A stretch of 64,000 bases of DNA from Aplidium turbinatum (GCA_918807975.1 OU964923.1:28935235-28999234), one strand, 5' to 3'. Positions 24,784 through 37,058 are shown, counted from the first letter of the stretch. Translations and numbers: made by a program. The notes: a model not told the origin generated them from the sequence alone.

Positions 24784-26260
24784 ATGGAGGCATTGCAAGA
24801 TTTTAGCAGCGGTTCTGATGAAGATGCTGAAGTATTTTGTGACTTTGGAAATGAACATCTTCCGATGCAATCTGATTACGACCATGTTCAACCGTACATG
24901 TTCGAGCCTTTGGCAAGCAGCTCAGAAGAGGAGATTGCAGTGTGTGAAGCAATGGATTCTGATATTGAGCTTCGAACGAGCAGCTTAAACTGGTATGTTG
25001 TCAGCGTTTGTATTTTTACAGACTATATACAATTAGGATACCAATTGTAAACAAACATTTGTCTGCAGCCTATAAATGGCGTAAACTGTGGGAAAGGCAA
25101 TAGCCCCGTTAGCTCAGTGTCCGCCCCGTTAGCTCAGTGGTTACGCGTCGGGCTCAAGATCACGCGGCGCTGGTTCGACTCTCGGGGTGTGCGCTTGAGC
25201 AACGCATTTCAGGACTGCTCTCCATTCAGCGGCACCTAGTGAATGGAACCATTCCGCTGCAACAACACTTCAACAATCAGAAAACTTCACTCTGCCAATC
25301 TCGGTAACCGGCCCTGCGTCAAGAGCCTCTACAAGTATGCGAACAAGTACCAGGAATAACCTATCAAGGCTTTGTCAGTCCGAGGATAAAGATTCAAAAA
25401 CCAAACCAAACCAAAACCAAACCAACTTTTTTGCTGTGAAGCATTGCGCAATAGGCTACTCAGTTTACTTTGAAGGTAATATTTAACAACATGTAGCCTT
25501 CTATAAATATTCCTTTTCAATCGATGCGGCCAGTACGGTATTCAGCCCAAGCAATTCTACAAGTAGCCTACCGGTAGTGGACTACGTTACCCACCAGGTT
25601 TGTCATGACCAGTTGTCAAATTGTGCATTTCGAGAGGTCTTTTAGCCTAAATAGACAAAGGGTAATGAAAAACTTACTTCAAAAATTATGAGACTGTTGG
25701 TTGAGAATGTTTTGTTTAAAAAAGGCTCACAGCTTTTCCCTGGTTGAGACTTTGGATTGAAGCAGACCACCACTTCATCGATATCAAAACAATGTTTATT
25801 TTAACACTACAGTACACACTACACAAGTGGCTACTGCAATTTGAATTTTTTTTCAAAAACTTACAGGTGCAAGTGCGACAACTGCGCCATCCTTCCAACA
25901 GTGGCCGAATGCAGGTGTTGCACCGAGATAGAGTGTATTGCCCGAAAAGTGAGACAAGGACGGGAGACGTATGGCTGCGAAATAAAGTGCATAACAGAGC
26001 ACCCTGGGTTTCAGGCAGCCTGTCTCAATGTGGATGTGTTGGAAATTGCCTGGCTGCAATACAAGCAGCAGTATGGGGTTGATGGGGCTCCTGAGCATAA
26101 GCGCCATAGGCACATTGCATATAGGCAATTAGCCCGTTGGTGTTGGGGGTACCTTGGTCGAAACCTTAGAGTGGTTCTTCCAGCATGTGCAGTGACTTGC
26201 ATAAGAACCCACTTCTCACTCCAAAACAATGAGGATGATTTCGTTGGATTTAAACTGTAG
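24784..26260 (+). CDS. P2X7 intracellular (ballast)-domain protein encoded by Kolobok, two exons
   Basis: Exons 24784-24992 and 25867-26260 join in phase to give 200 residues. Residues 1-69 are acidic, with VQPYMFEPLASSSEEE. From residue 70 the protein reads WCKCDNCAIL, ECRCCTEIEC, CITEHPGFQAACLNV, HIAYRQLARWCWGYLGR, VVLPACAVTCIR, VGFKL. This is the order of the P2X7 C-terminal zinc-binding domain (WCQCG...CC...AYR...LPSCC...IR...GFK in human). There is no channel or membrane segment. Similar stand-alone proteins are annotated in many animals as 'P2X purinoceptor 7-like'. An in-frame ATG at 24670 is a possible longer start. Its role in the transposon is unknown; DNA or protein binding with the transposase is a guess. 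Confidence 0.88.
25103..25430 (+). repeat. tRNA-derived SINE with duplicated head start
   Basis: It is the same family as 8,110. The first 18 bases of the tRNA-like head (GCCCCGTTAGCTCAGTG) occur twice in a row before the rest continues. The tail is (AACCAAACC)n. It sits in the intron of the Kolobok plus-strand gene. Confidence 0.85.
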
Positions 26261-26584
26261 ATACCTGAAGAAGCCATATCAACTATCAATGTTTCGCTCA
26301 TTAATAAAGTACTTTTACAAGGCGCACCAATGTGTGTTACCGGTATCTAGTTTAATACAAATATGGTACAATAGGCTGCTATGTTGCATTGTAAGTTATT
26401 TTATAGCGGTTAAGTATGTCCGCGATGATATAAAGCAATAAGTCAAAGAAATGGCAATGGTGAAAACTGAAATCAATGAAAGATAAACTAATACGACCGC
26501 CAATCCTAAACGAAAGCGAAATATGAAATACTATATTATAGTGTACGGCGTACATTCAAAAAACACAGAAGTACATCTATAAGG

Positions 26585-29500
26585 TTACAAACTTTCACTG
26601 TTATTAACTGGTGCGCTTGTAAAAAAACGCGACATATGATTGCTGACGACACTCTGTTTATCTGGACGCTTGAGATTGTGACATAAAGGAGGAGGGGTAT
26701 CCCATGACAACTCCTCTGGAATGTCATTACTAGCATCTTCAACTCTTGAAGTTACTTCAGCAATAAGTTCGGCAACGTAACCTGTAAAGCAAGGATCATA
26801 AAATATATTTCTAGGCAAGGTTCATCGCGTAATTTAACCGAAGCAAGCAGCTGCAACTGTCGAGGAATAGTTGACTGAGTGTTAAGGGACTAACAAATGC
26901 TTACGAGTTTTAGAAACGAATAAACGCACTATTAGGTTGTTTAAGTAGACTTTAGCACATATTTCAATTTTAGCAGACATATATCCTTACTGAAGGTACA
27001 TTCTTGCATTATCTTTTTTAGGGTGTGAGAACCTCCTTTGCTTTTTGGAAAGGAAAGAGAAAACTGCAAATTTCCATCTTTTGTTTTAGCTTGCTCCTTT
27101 CTGCTATTTTCATTGTAATGGAGGGCAGCAAGTAACAATCTAAAGTTAAATATAAGCATTGATTACTAATGATGACAAGCTGTTTTTTAGCAACCTCATT
27201 GCATTATAACTCTGTGGGCTTATTACATTCTTAAAAGTCTGTTTAACAATGGATAGGCAGAATATTTGCTGAATTGCTTACCTGCATTTCATGGCAGCAT
27301 AACCAAAGTGAAACATTTTGGGTGCAAATTGATTGACAAGACTGTGGTAGGCCTCGATGGAAAACGTCTGCCCTTCCGGGGACAATTTCGTAACATCTTT
27401 TCGTAAATTCTTGCTTCCCAACAATCCTGTCAAAGCTTCATAACATTCAGACCCTGAAAATAAAGAGTCTTGCTGCTAAATTGCACATGTCAACTTAAAA
27501 CACTTAAAAGTCTAGTCGAAAATTGGACAAGGTACTTTATCCAACACTGAGCGAATATGAGCAGTTAGCATGCTTCTGAAACAGCCTTCTTTTATGTCAC
27601 TGCAATCACAATTGAGGTAAACAAAGACAATAAGTACAGTACGAACCTGCTGTGAAGTACTTCCTTTTCGCAAGTGGCGGATGTAAGCACGAAGGAAACA
27701 ACTCACTGTGTCCAGTGTGGATGTCGCATATGTGATTTGGCAGAGAGTCCCATTTAGCTAAAGCTAAATCACCATTTCCATCACTTGTCAAACCACACCA
27801 ATACAGATGGTTTATAATGCTTTGTCGCCATTTCGAAACAAGCTCAAATCCTTTCTTCTTTTCTACAGCAACAAGTTTTTTCGAAAGACCAAAGGAAATT
27901 TACAGAATTAGCGAGTTGCCTGCAGTTTAAAATGATTTATAAATGACTAGATTACTAAATGCTCCATTGCAATAACTACTACATTTGGCAAGATCTTTTT
28001 TGGCACAAACTAAACTACATACAAAATGAGTAGACTAATAGAGTTAAACTTGTCATTTAGATCGTTAATAGTTTTATGGTTTTCTCTGCTTCAATGTTTA
28101 GCGCTTACCTTTTGCAACATGCCATATATCAAAGTAATGCGTCATTTCTTCATGATCTTCCCTAATCCACTTCTGTATCTGCAGGTGTCTGTCCGTAATC
28201 AATGTGCATACGTTGACTCCACCACTAGAAAGGGTACGGAGACACCTCTTCAATCCCTCTAATTCCATGTGGTAACTTCCCTTCACCTCATTACTCTAAA
28301 CACACATCTTACATTAGGCAGAACAGTAGTAACTACTGAGGGAAAACATGTATTCTTTATATACAATGTTCAATTGTTCATGTAAGTTTTGGGGAGCTTT
28401 CCACTACATTTGTGATTTGCGGAAATAGCAAAATTACGATACCAGAATTGTGGGTAAGTCCATGTAATATTATATATATCCATTTGATGGATGAAAATAC
28501 AACGTAACGTTACAATTCAAGACACAATTTTGTTGCAAGTAGCATCGTAACAACATGTAAACTTACCTGGACAATTTCCATGCTTAAAATACGGTTTTGC
28601 TTCACATCCATCAGGGTATAGCTTCCGTATTTAGCAGAGTGGCCCATAGAGTCACACCTTGCATCACCACCACAAATAAGATTAACATCCTTCTTTGCTT
28701 CTTGCAGTACATTCTGTTGCTTCATACTCCAGACATGGTTGACAGTAGGTATTAAAAACTTTCTTTGATGTCGAAAAAAGGTATGTTTTTCGTAACACTG
28801 AACACCCCAAAAGCGTAAAAAACGTAAAGTTTTTGTAGGTAGTGCTCCACTGAACAAAATAGAGGAACTTAACGAAATATTTCCTTCTGGTATTCCACCG
28901 ACAAATGGCTGACTAAACCATTTGTAAGACTGATGGCAGTGATGGCAGATTTGTTTAACTGCCAACAGGGTTCCCTTGCATGTACTGGAAGTTGTTGCTC
29001 CTGCCTTACCACATATTTGACAGATTAAAAACAAACTCATGAGCATGCTATGGAAAATCACATATTTCTTTTCCGGTATTGATTTTTGATTAGCTTCTGA
29101 TCTGGAAAATACAAAAAAAATATCAATACATGTTTCAAAGTGGATGTAGCTGGACAAATTGAGGTATTCTGCTGATAAAGACCTGACCTACTTCAGCTCA
29201 ATAGGCAGTTATGAACTCCAGTTAGACATTGCAAGTGTCAACACAAGCCAGAAATGATATTATGTATCACTTACTCATTACATTCGAAAGAAATGGAATC
29301 ATAAGATTCATTGTAATCCTCATCCAAACATTCATGCATGTCTTCTTCACTTTCACTATGGATGGGAGTAGAAGACTGAATAAAATCCATTACCGGTATT
29401 ATTATACACATTGAGTTGCTGCATCACTGCAGCTTATCGGTACATTGCATTGAATACCTAAAACATTGCAGAAATCAAAGGTGGCTGATACAACTAGTCA

Positions 29501-31048
29501 GAAATTATGTTAACTAGTATATATGTATGTTATGTTAAATAATGTTTACGGTACTATGATTGTGGCATTGTCTCAATGAAGGATTTGCTTCTTTTCATTG
29601 TAACACTCACATTAATCATTGACACTTTTAATGCAATGTTAACTATTTGATAACACTAAAATAACTTTAGTGGATCATTGAAAACTTTTAGCACATCTGG
29701 ATTGTGGAACAATTTACCATTACCAGTAGCCTACATACAATATAGGCTACTTCACTGCAGTACTATAATATAAGTTATTTACAACTTGATGAAGGAAAAA
29801 AGAATTTATTTTAAACCTTGGGCAGTGTATGAGTGTAGCATGATTATGAAATCGACTAAAATCGATAGGCTAGCATCTAGTAACCTATTTAACAAGTTTA
29901 TTACCTATACTTCTGGTATTGCAAACATTAACGGTTTGGGTCATTGCAACTTTGCATTGTGGATTTATAAACATGGCTTCATAAATCATCAAAGGCTGTT
30001 CCTGTTCATCAATTGCTTCTTTTGTAAAAGTTGGGTTTTGACCAGCAGTTAACTCTGTTTCCACAGACACTACTTGTTGATCTACAAGGCCGCTATCAAT
30101 ATTTTGGGCTTCTTTTGAATGCACTGCAGTGACTTCATCTTGCAAGAGCTGAAACATTTTTTTTTGGCATTAGCACCACGTAAAATACTCTCTGAGTAGA
30201 CTGGTATAGCAGTGCACTTAACATGCTAGTACAGCACTTAACATACGTGTTAACTAAAGAAAAAGTATGGTACTTAAGGCAGTCTTTTGAGTAAAAGAAA
30301 ATTGATCATTAACACCTTTATATAATATATATACGAGATAATTTACTAACCTTCAAGTACTACAAACACAAAACCTGAATAGTATGAGAGAATATAACTA
30401 GTACCGGTAGGTTCGCAATTAATAAGCTACGGTAGCTATGGTAGCCTATTTACTTGTCGAACTTGGCGCTTTCTGACAGCACTCCTCTCTGTCTTTGCGT
30501 GTGGTTCCGCCTTAGACGCACAAGCTACGTTTTGCCGCAGGTTAAGAATCGACGGAATTGCATTTTTCTTGAGAATCCTTTTACTGAAAGTTTAATTATC
30601 TTACAGTTACCTCTCAAGATTATTTCAAAAAAAAAAAGTTTCTTATCCTGCTGCAAATCTTAACAATTAGGTCAACTTTGAAATTACGACAGCAGACTAA
30701 CCCAATTAATGTGTGACAGTGGTAGTCTAGCTTAATAACACTATGGTAGTTTAGTATAGCAATGCAGCAGTGAGCACTATTGGAAATGCAGTCTAACCCA
30801 GGCTAGGCTGTAGAAACTTACCTGCCTGAAAACCCCAATTGTACTTGTAGACTCGATTCTTCAAATTGGTCATTATCAAAGTGTACGGAACAAATTTGTG
30901 AGCTTGCTTTAGCCTTCCAGTACTTTCGGTTTTGTTGAACAAATTTCTGCCATTTTTTAAACAGGTTTGAATCTTTGGGAAACTGATGAACACTTATCCC
31001 AGGTTTCGGATTATTGCTGCATCCCCAAACCACACATCTTCCAGGCAT
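26585..31048 (-). CDS. Kolobok transposase with N-terminal THAP domain, 11 exons
   Basis: Exons: 30822-31048, 30454-30583, 29905-30148, 29408-29457, 29275-29375, 28567-29101, 28109-28295, 27647-27862, 27282-27453, 26991-27139, 26585-26781. All join in phase to give 735 residues. The THAP C2CH finger is residues 1-75 (MPGRCVVWGCSNN, W, ICSVHF). An acidic linker follows. The RNase H-like core contains ICGGDARCDSMGHSAKYG (D~397), TLITDRHLQIQKW (D~464), FDIWHVAKG and FSIEAYHSLVNQFAP (E~597), a plausible DDE triad. It ends LLLAALHYNENSRKEQ and a C-terminal tail with TAA at 26585. The short exon 29408-29457 is supported mainly by phase and by a GIQCNVPI block. No stop or frameshift was seen, so the gene may be functional. 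Confidence 0.9.
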
Positions 31049-31465
31049 TTTTGCTCCAACAAATAACTTTTATGAACAAATTAACGGTTTACTTTGTAGC
31101 CTACACCTCAACTAAGCAAATGAAACGTTGCTTTCAACTGTCTTCTTGCAGTATATGTCTTTATGTTGTCGTGTATTCCTTTTGCTTTGATGGTTAGAAA
31201 TAAAAACACCCGAACTGAACTGAATAGTGAAAATACAATCGTTCGTCAATTCACCGGTGTGACGTAGAAAGGGAATTTCCCGAAGACATTTTCGGAAAGG
31301 GGCTACAAAAACCTTATGTGTTGGATTCGTGATTTCAAAAAATAAAAACGCACACTTCCAGCTTGTTTTAGCCAATTTTGTTGATAGGGGCTGTTCATGA
31401 TACTGTTCCCTACAAAAATAATACAAAAAACCTCAATCGAAAAAATCATGTTCCTAGCCCTTTAA

Positions 31466-32899
31466 ATAAAATTAGCCTATATTCCGTAACACGTGCTACT
31501 TAAATTTTACATGCATCGGATTCAGTATTAAATTACCTTTCCAGGAATGTGCATCAATAGGTGGGCATTTGGGAGGAACGTCCAGCAGAACGGTTCAATG
31601 ATGCTGGAGGATATTTTTACGATATTCAAGAAAATAATACTTTTGCATAAAAAACACCTCTCCAAACATCTTCAAATAGAATTATATTCCGCAACACGTG
31701 CCACTTAAATTTTGCATGTATCGGATTCAATATTAAATTACCTTTCCAGGGATGTGCATCAATAGGTGGGAATTTGGGAGGAACGTCCAGCAGAACGGTT
31801 CAAAGATGAAGGATATTTTTACGATATTCAAGAAAATAATACGATTTTGCATAAAAAAAACACCTCTCCAAACATCTTCGAATATAACTATATTCCGCAA
31901 CACGTGCCACTTAAATTTTACATGCATCGGATTTAGTATTAAATTACCTTTCTAGGGATGTGCATCAATCTTTATATTCCGCAACTTTATATTCCATCAT
32001 CTTTATATTCCGCAACACGTGCCACTTAAATTTTGCATGCATCGGATTAAGTGTTAAATTACCTTTCTAGGGATGTGCATCAATAGGTGGGCATTTGGGA
32101 GGAACGTCCAGCAGAACGATTCAATGATGCTGGAGGATATTTTTACGATATTCAAGAAAATAATACGATTTTGCATAAAAAAACACCTCTTCAAACATCT
32201 TCAAATATAACTATATTCCGCAACACGTGCCACTTAAATTTTACATGCATCGGATTTAGTATTAAATTACCTTTCTAGGCATGTGCATCAATAGGTGGGT
32301 ATTTGGGAGAAACGTCCAGCAGAACGGCTCAAAGGTGCTGGAGGATGTTTTTACGATATTCAAGAAAATAATACGACTTTTGCATAAAAAACACCTCTCC
32401 AAACATCTTCAAATAGAATTATATTCCGCAACACGTGCCACTTAAATTTTGCATGTATCGGATTCAGTATTAAATTACCTTTCCAGGGATGTGCATTAAT
32501 AGGTGGGCATTTGGGAGGAACGTCCAGCAGAACGGTTCAAAGATGGAGGATATTTTTAGGATATTCAAGAAAATAATACGACTTTTGTATAAAAAACATC
32601 TCTCCAAACATCTTCGAATAGAACTATATTCCGCAACACGTGCCACTTAAATTTTGCATGCATCAGATTTAGTGGTAAATTACCTTTCCAGGGATGTGTA
32701 TCAATAGGTGGGAATTTGGGAGGAACGTCCAGCAGAACGGCTCAAAGGTGCTGGAGGATATTTTTACGATATTCAAGAAAATAATACGATTTTGCATACA
32801 AAACACCTCTTCAAACATCTTCAAATAAAATCATATTCCGCAACACGTGCCACTTAAATTTTACATGCATCGGATTCAATGTTAAATTACCTTTCCAGG
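31466..32899 (+). repeat. Left tandem array of ~206-bp units (element T end)
   Basis: About six full units and one short one (~115 bp) share GATGTGCATCAATAGGTGGG, GGAACGTCCAGCAGAACGG, GATATTCAAGAAAATAATACG and CAACACGTGCCACTTAAATT. Unit spacing measured at GCATCAATAG is 205-208 bp. Open frames in the units are not genes. Confidence 0.92.
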
Positions 32900-33158
32900 C
32901 AGGCGCGGATTTATGGGGGGGGGCCAGGGGGCCCGGGCCGCGAAATTTTTTTTCTCACGAGATTTTTGTCTCATTGATTCTAGTCACTCTAAAAGTAAGA
33001 TTTTCCGAAAGTGTTTTGAGAGATTGGTTGATTCAGATTGCGAAATAACTATTTGCCAATGAAATTCTGCAATCATAATAAAATATAAGCTTTCCCTAAC
33101 CCTACTTTTTTGAAAAGCTCTTGTGCACCGCAAAAATTATTTTAAAGAAAAAAAAAGT

Positions 33159-33232
33159 TTGACTTCGACGGGCGTCGAACCCTCGTTCTCACGATCACTA
33201 GGCAATGTTGAAACCACTGAACCAACAGTGCC
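33159..33232 (-). repeat. tRNA-like sequence inside the 32,900 hAT
   Basis: On the minus strand, TTGGTTCAGTGG and GGGTTCGACGCCC give A-box and B-box matches at tRNA spacing. Flanking arms do not form a clean acceptor stem, so a tRNA-derived repeat is more likely than a gene. Confidence 0.45.
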
Positions 33233-34259
33233 AACGAGAAAACGCTGAATTCACACGGTTTTAATACAAACTTTTACCAAAATATGTAAATGAGACAAAA
33301 ATCTCGTGGGAAAAAATATTTCGCGCCCGGGCCCCCCCAAAATTTTGTGTAAAATTGTATGTTTCCGTATCAAATGGTTTGATATGCTTCTAAACAGCTG
33401 ATATTAGTCCCTCGGCATCACAATTGATGAAAATGGTTGTTTTAATGTCTATTCAAAGTTGAACTTGTAATCAATTTGCTTTACCTTTTTCAGAAATCTT
33501 GCATCATATTCATTAACAACCAAGATCAAAAATTGGCGAGTAGCGCTTCGGCATAAAATTAATTTGTCGACATCGGCTGCTGAAATGAGTAGTCTGCCGT
33601 TGAATGATTCGCTTTATTGAGCGAACAAGAAAAATCAGTTACGTTTAACAAGCAATAAATTGCCGGCATGGTGCTTTAAAAAGTAGTCTGCAATGAACTG
33701 CAGAAAATTTGTTGGCAAACCAACGCGTGAAATCATAAAAGGTGACATGTCTTTACAAAATAATTGTGAGCTCGTGTTTTTTTTTTTTATTATTGACGTA
33801 GAAATAAAAGTTTTGTAGCATAATGTACTTACCAGAGTCTCCATATTTTGGTTATCTTGTGAAACTTACTTTTATTTTTAAAAACCTACTTACGTGCGGG
33901 GTAACCAATGTGGTTACATTTATTTAGGTTGTATTTTATTTAAGTATATGTTTAAGTATGAGAATGGTTTAAGCTTATATTTATAGCCTAAGTTGAATTA
34001 AGATGAAGGCTGTCTAACTGCCTGATGAAATCTCTATCTATCTAATTTATCTAGTTTGGCTATCTGACTCCATGAAATAATTTCCACACAATTGTTATTC
34101 GAATTATAATTTTAAGTTATCAGAAGGTGTTCGTATAATGTTGTAGGTCTATAACACAATTTGAATTCAAACAGTACAGAATAATGAAATTACAGGATAG
34201 TGAAACATTATCACGAGTTATTACATTTTAATTAAACAATCAATTTAATGTTTTTCTAA

Positions 34260-34465
34260 GAGCTGAACTGGTCTAACTGAGCTGGGTTGATGTGAGCTAG
34301 TCCGATTTGATAGAGCTCTTTGTCTAATTGAGCTGGTTTGATGTGATAGAGCTCGTCCGATTTTATAGAGCTCTTTGTCTAATTGAGCTGGTTTGATGTG
34401 ATAGAGCTAGTCCGATTTGATAGAGCTGGTCCGATTTGATAGAGCTGGTCCGATTTGATAGAGCT
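34260..34465 (+). repeat. Minisatellite of GAGCTGGTCCGATTTGATA-type units
   Basis: A 19-bp unit (GAGCTGGTCCGATTTGATA) alternates with a longer ~60-bp unit containing CTCTTTGTCTAATTGAGCTGG. It lies inside the hAT at 32,900-34,698. Confidence 0.85.
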
Positions 34466-34706
34466 CTCGTCAAAAGACGAACAAACCATTTTATTGTGTG
34501 CGCCCTTTTTTCTACTTTCTTTGGGAGCAGTTGCATGGAAAATTACAGAAACTTTAGTAAAAGGCAGGAAAACTTATATGTTGAAATAATGGATCGCTAC
34601 AGTATCATTGTTCATATCTGTTTAGCTTTTTATTTCTTTTTAATTGATTTTCAAATTTTCTGCCCCCCCCCCGAAAAAAACTCTTAGATTCGCGCCTGTT
34701 TCCAGG

Positions 34707-35013
34707 GATATGCATCAATAGGTGGGCATTTGGGAGGAACGTCCAGCAGAACGGTTCAATGATGCTGGAGGATGTTTTTACGATATTCAAGAAAATAATA
34801 CGATTTTGCATAAAAAACACCTCTCCAAACATCTTCGAATAGAACTATATTCCGCAACACGTGCCACTTAAATTTTACATGCATCGGATTTAGTATTAAA
34901 TTACCTTTCCAGGGATGTGCATTAATAGGTGGGCATTTGGGAGGAACGTCCAGCAGAACGGTTCAATAATGGAGGATATTTTTACGATATTCAAGAAAAT
35001 AATACGTCTTTTC
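34707..35013 (+). repeat. Left tandem array of element T, continuation
   Basis: The array resumes after the hAT target duplication with about one and a half units, and stops just after GATATTCAAGAAAATAATACG. The right-hand array stops at the same point of the unit. Bases 35,014-35,252 are unique AT-rich DNA of element T with no feature seen. Confidence 0.88.
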
Positions 35014-35329
35014 GAGTAACATTTTAGGCTACCTACAAAGTGGCTTGGTACAGATAATTTAACTTTAGTAGTTGCTTGTGAAATAACTTATTCATCGAAC
35101 CTTTAAAAATTTTCGACATGTCAAACTGGACCTTTTGTTAAGGTTAATTAGTTGAGTAACCCTGAGCTATACCATTTGATTGAAGGCAGTGTGTTTACAA
35201 AACTGTCCCGGCTCCCAGTTCAACTCCCGTCCTAGCACTCTAGTCCTATTCCCAGTGGCGTAGCCTACCTATGCAAAATGGCGCCCATGGCAAAGTTTAA
35301 ATTTGCGCCCCTTTTAACAATTGACAAGC

Positions 35330-35870
35330 AAAACAAAGTAACCTTATAGTCGGTTTAACATAATGTATTACACACAAAGCAAAATATATAACATAATGCC
35401 TCTAACGTTTTCGACACGTACGTGTGTCCTCATCACGAATTAAATCTGCAATGTACATAAAATAAAAAATTGTAAGATAAATTTGACTTTGCACTATAAC
35501 CACAGTTTAAAGACTATGCTATAACTGTAACGACACTCTCGACTGAAAAGCACAAACTGAACAATTGGTACAAGAATGATTACGAATAAATTATACGGTG
35601 GGAAACAGATCACATGAGGTGTAAACTACAGGCATTGGACATTGGACAATCAGAACACACACAAAAGGAACGATGATCCACATGCGAATAACTGCCAGTT
35701 GAGAGATGGATCGTTACGTTTGATTCTTAAGGCTTCCATGATCTTAGTCTGAAAATCAGATCTGCCTCGAGAAATGATTTTAAATTGTCAGTGCAAGTTT
35801 CACAAGAGGCGATGTGCTCTTTAAGTGCACTTTTGGTTGTTAGGTTTGTCTTTTTTAACAATTGAAGTTA
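35330..35870 (-). pseudogene. Penelope-like retroelement, GIY-YIG end and 3' region, remnant
   Basis: On the minus strand, SALKEHIASCETC and, in another frame, KIMEALRIKRNDPSLNWQLF resemble the end of the GIY-YIG endonuclease of Penelope-like elements. A 3' region with GAGGACACACGTACGTGTCG and AAAACG follows. At least one frameshift separates the two blocks. The reverse transcriptase is not present. The 3' part matches 10,640-10,870. Confidence 0.6.
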
Positions 35871-35878
35871 AATATTGC

Positions 35879-37058
35879 TAGGGCTACCATATGTCCTCTT
35901 TTAAGAGGATTTGTCCTCTTTTTTGAAGAAAAATAAATTGTCCTCCGAGGACACCCAAAAATGTTCAAATGTCCTCTTTTTTTACATTTTCAGTTTTCTT
36001 GCTCATATTTTCAACAAGATTTCATTGTTATGTGACTTTTTCGCAATTTCCAACCATTTCTGTAGCCTACCAATGCAACATTCTGATTTATAGATTTTCA
36101 AAAAAACATTGACGTACTATTTGATCTGGTGTTCTAAACAACCTTAGACGTTCATTGAAACATACTAGGTTGCTTTGCGATTGTCTTAAAAGCCAAATAA
36201 TGGTCAGCGATGAGTGCGAGTGGAACTGCAAATCCAGTTGGGATGAAATTTCCTTACTTGAGGAGATTTCATCAACCAATTTATGAAAATGAAAAATTAG
36301 ACAAATTAAAAAAATAAGAAAATTAAAAAATGGAGAAAATCACAAAGAAATGAAACATTAAAAAACGCAAAAACTTGCAAAAGAGTTTGATATATTTACA
36401 TTTTGAGTTTTTCACACTTTTACAATAAATTATTATTTTACCCAGATCTATTTTGTATTGATTCAGCGCTTGTAAACGTTGCTGGTTACCAACTTAATAG
36501 TTAGGCTAATTTGTCAAGGAAGCAAATCGAAAAATAATCCAAAGTGCACTATGCATGACATACAGCCTATTTCAAAATAAATCCTGGCATGGATACTTAC
36601 AACTTATGCGAGTGTTAATGTAGAATGACTTTAATCTATGATGCAGCCACAATAGTACAAGGAAAGAAACAGTCTTTTAGTTGAGTCTGTTCTTTGCATC
36701 TCATTAACAGCTGTATACAACTTCAATTATATTGCGTGCAAGTAATTTTATGATTTCGTTAAAGCTGATCCTTTTTTTTCTGAAAAAGGTTAAGGCATGG
36801 CTACCTGCAGATACTGCCTGATTTGTCACATTTTTATGACATTATCACATCACATTTTCATTTTGTCACACAAATCTAACAAATCGGCTTTCGAGAAACA
36901 AACAAACTTGTCTGTTTTTTTGCTGTAACTTTTGCTGCATTCGTCTATATAATTATCCAAAAGGATGTAAAAGAATCTTCGTACGTAACTTTCTACTTGT
37001 ATTTTACTCCCTGGCGAAACGTGTCCTCTTTTTAGGCGATGAAAATATGGTAGGCCTA
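35879..37058. mobile_element. hAT-like element, 1.2 kb
   Basis: The ends are TAGGGCTACCATATGTCC and, inverted, TAGGCCTACCATATTTTC, with AATATTGC on both sides (35871-35878 and 37059-37066). GTCCTC repeats follow the left tip. The minus-strand frame 36850-37068 (YIDECSKSYSKKTDKFVCFS) is not recognised; it could be a decayed transposase piece or chance. An 8-bp duplication supports hAT. Confidence 0.82.

Larger units (their letters stand above)
24480..31461. mobile_element. Kolobok DNA transposon, 7.0 kb, looks intact
   Basis: The ends are AGGGCTAGGAACATGA and its exact complement (16 bp), with TTAA on both sides (24476-24479 and 31462-31465). A TTAA target plus a THAP-domain transposase identifies the Kolobok superfamily rather than piggyBac. 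It holds two convergent genes: the 11-exon transposase on the minus strand and a two-exon P2X7-ballast-like gene on the plus strand, whose stops lie about 324 bp apart. The uninterrupted opposite arm of element T shows the pre-insertion sequence. A SINE lies in an intron of the plus-strand gene. Both coding sequences keep phase throughout. Confidence 0.92.
32900..34698. mobile_element. Non-autonomous hAT, 1.8 kb, with 8-bp target duplication
   Basis: The ends are CAGGCGCGGATTTA and, inverted, CAGGCGCGAATCTA, flanked by TTTCCAGG on both sides (32892-32899 and 34699-34706). It interrupts one unit of the left array. It begins with a G/C tract and contains a related inverted block at ~33,290-33,345 (CACGAGATTTTTGTCTCATT against its complement). 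It holds a tRNA-like sequence and a minisatellite; no transposase was seen. Confidence 0.9.

Noticed and set aside
24784-26260. Annotating the plus-strand gene as a P2X7 receptor
   Set aside because: It has no transmembrane segments or extracellular loop; only the intracellular domain is present and the gene lies between transposon ends.
26585-31048. A host THAP-domain regulatory gene
   Set aside because: It is enclosed by TTAA-flanked inverted ends and has a full transposase core; domestication is possible but nothing here shows it.
31466-32899. CRISPR-like array or simple satellite
   Set aside because: Units are ~206 bp with no spacers, and an inverted partner array with matching tips lies at 61,215-62,225; this is animal DNA.
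36088-36279. Minus-strand frames at 36,088-36,279 and 37,004-37,195 as genes
   Set aside because: They have no recognisable motif and lie in or at the edge of a hAT-like element; likely chance frames.
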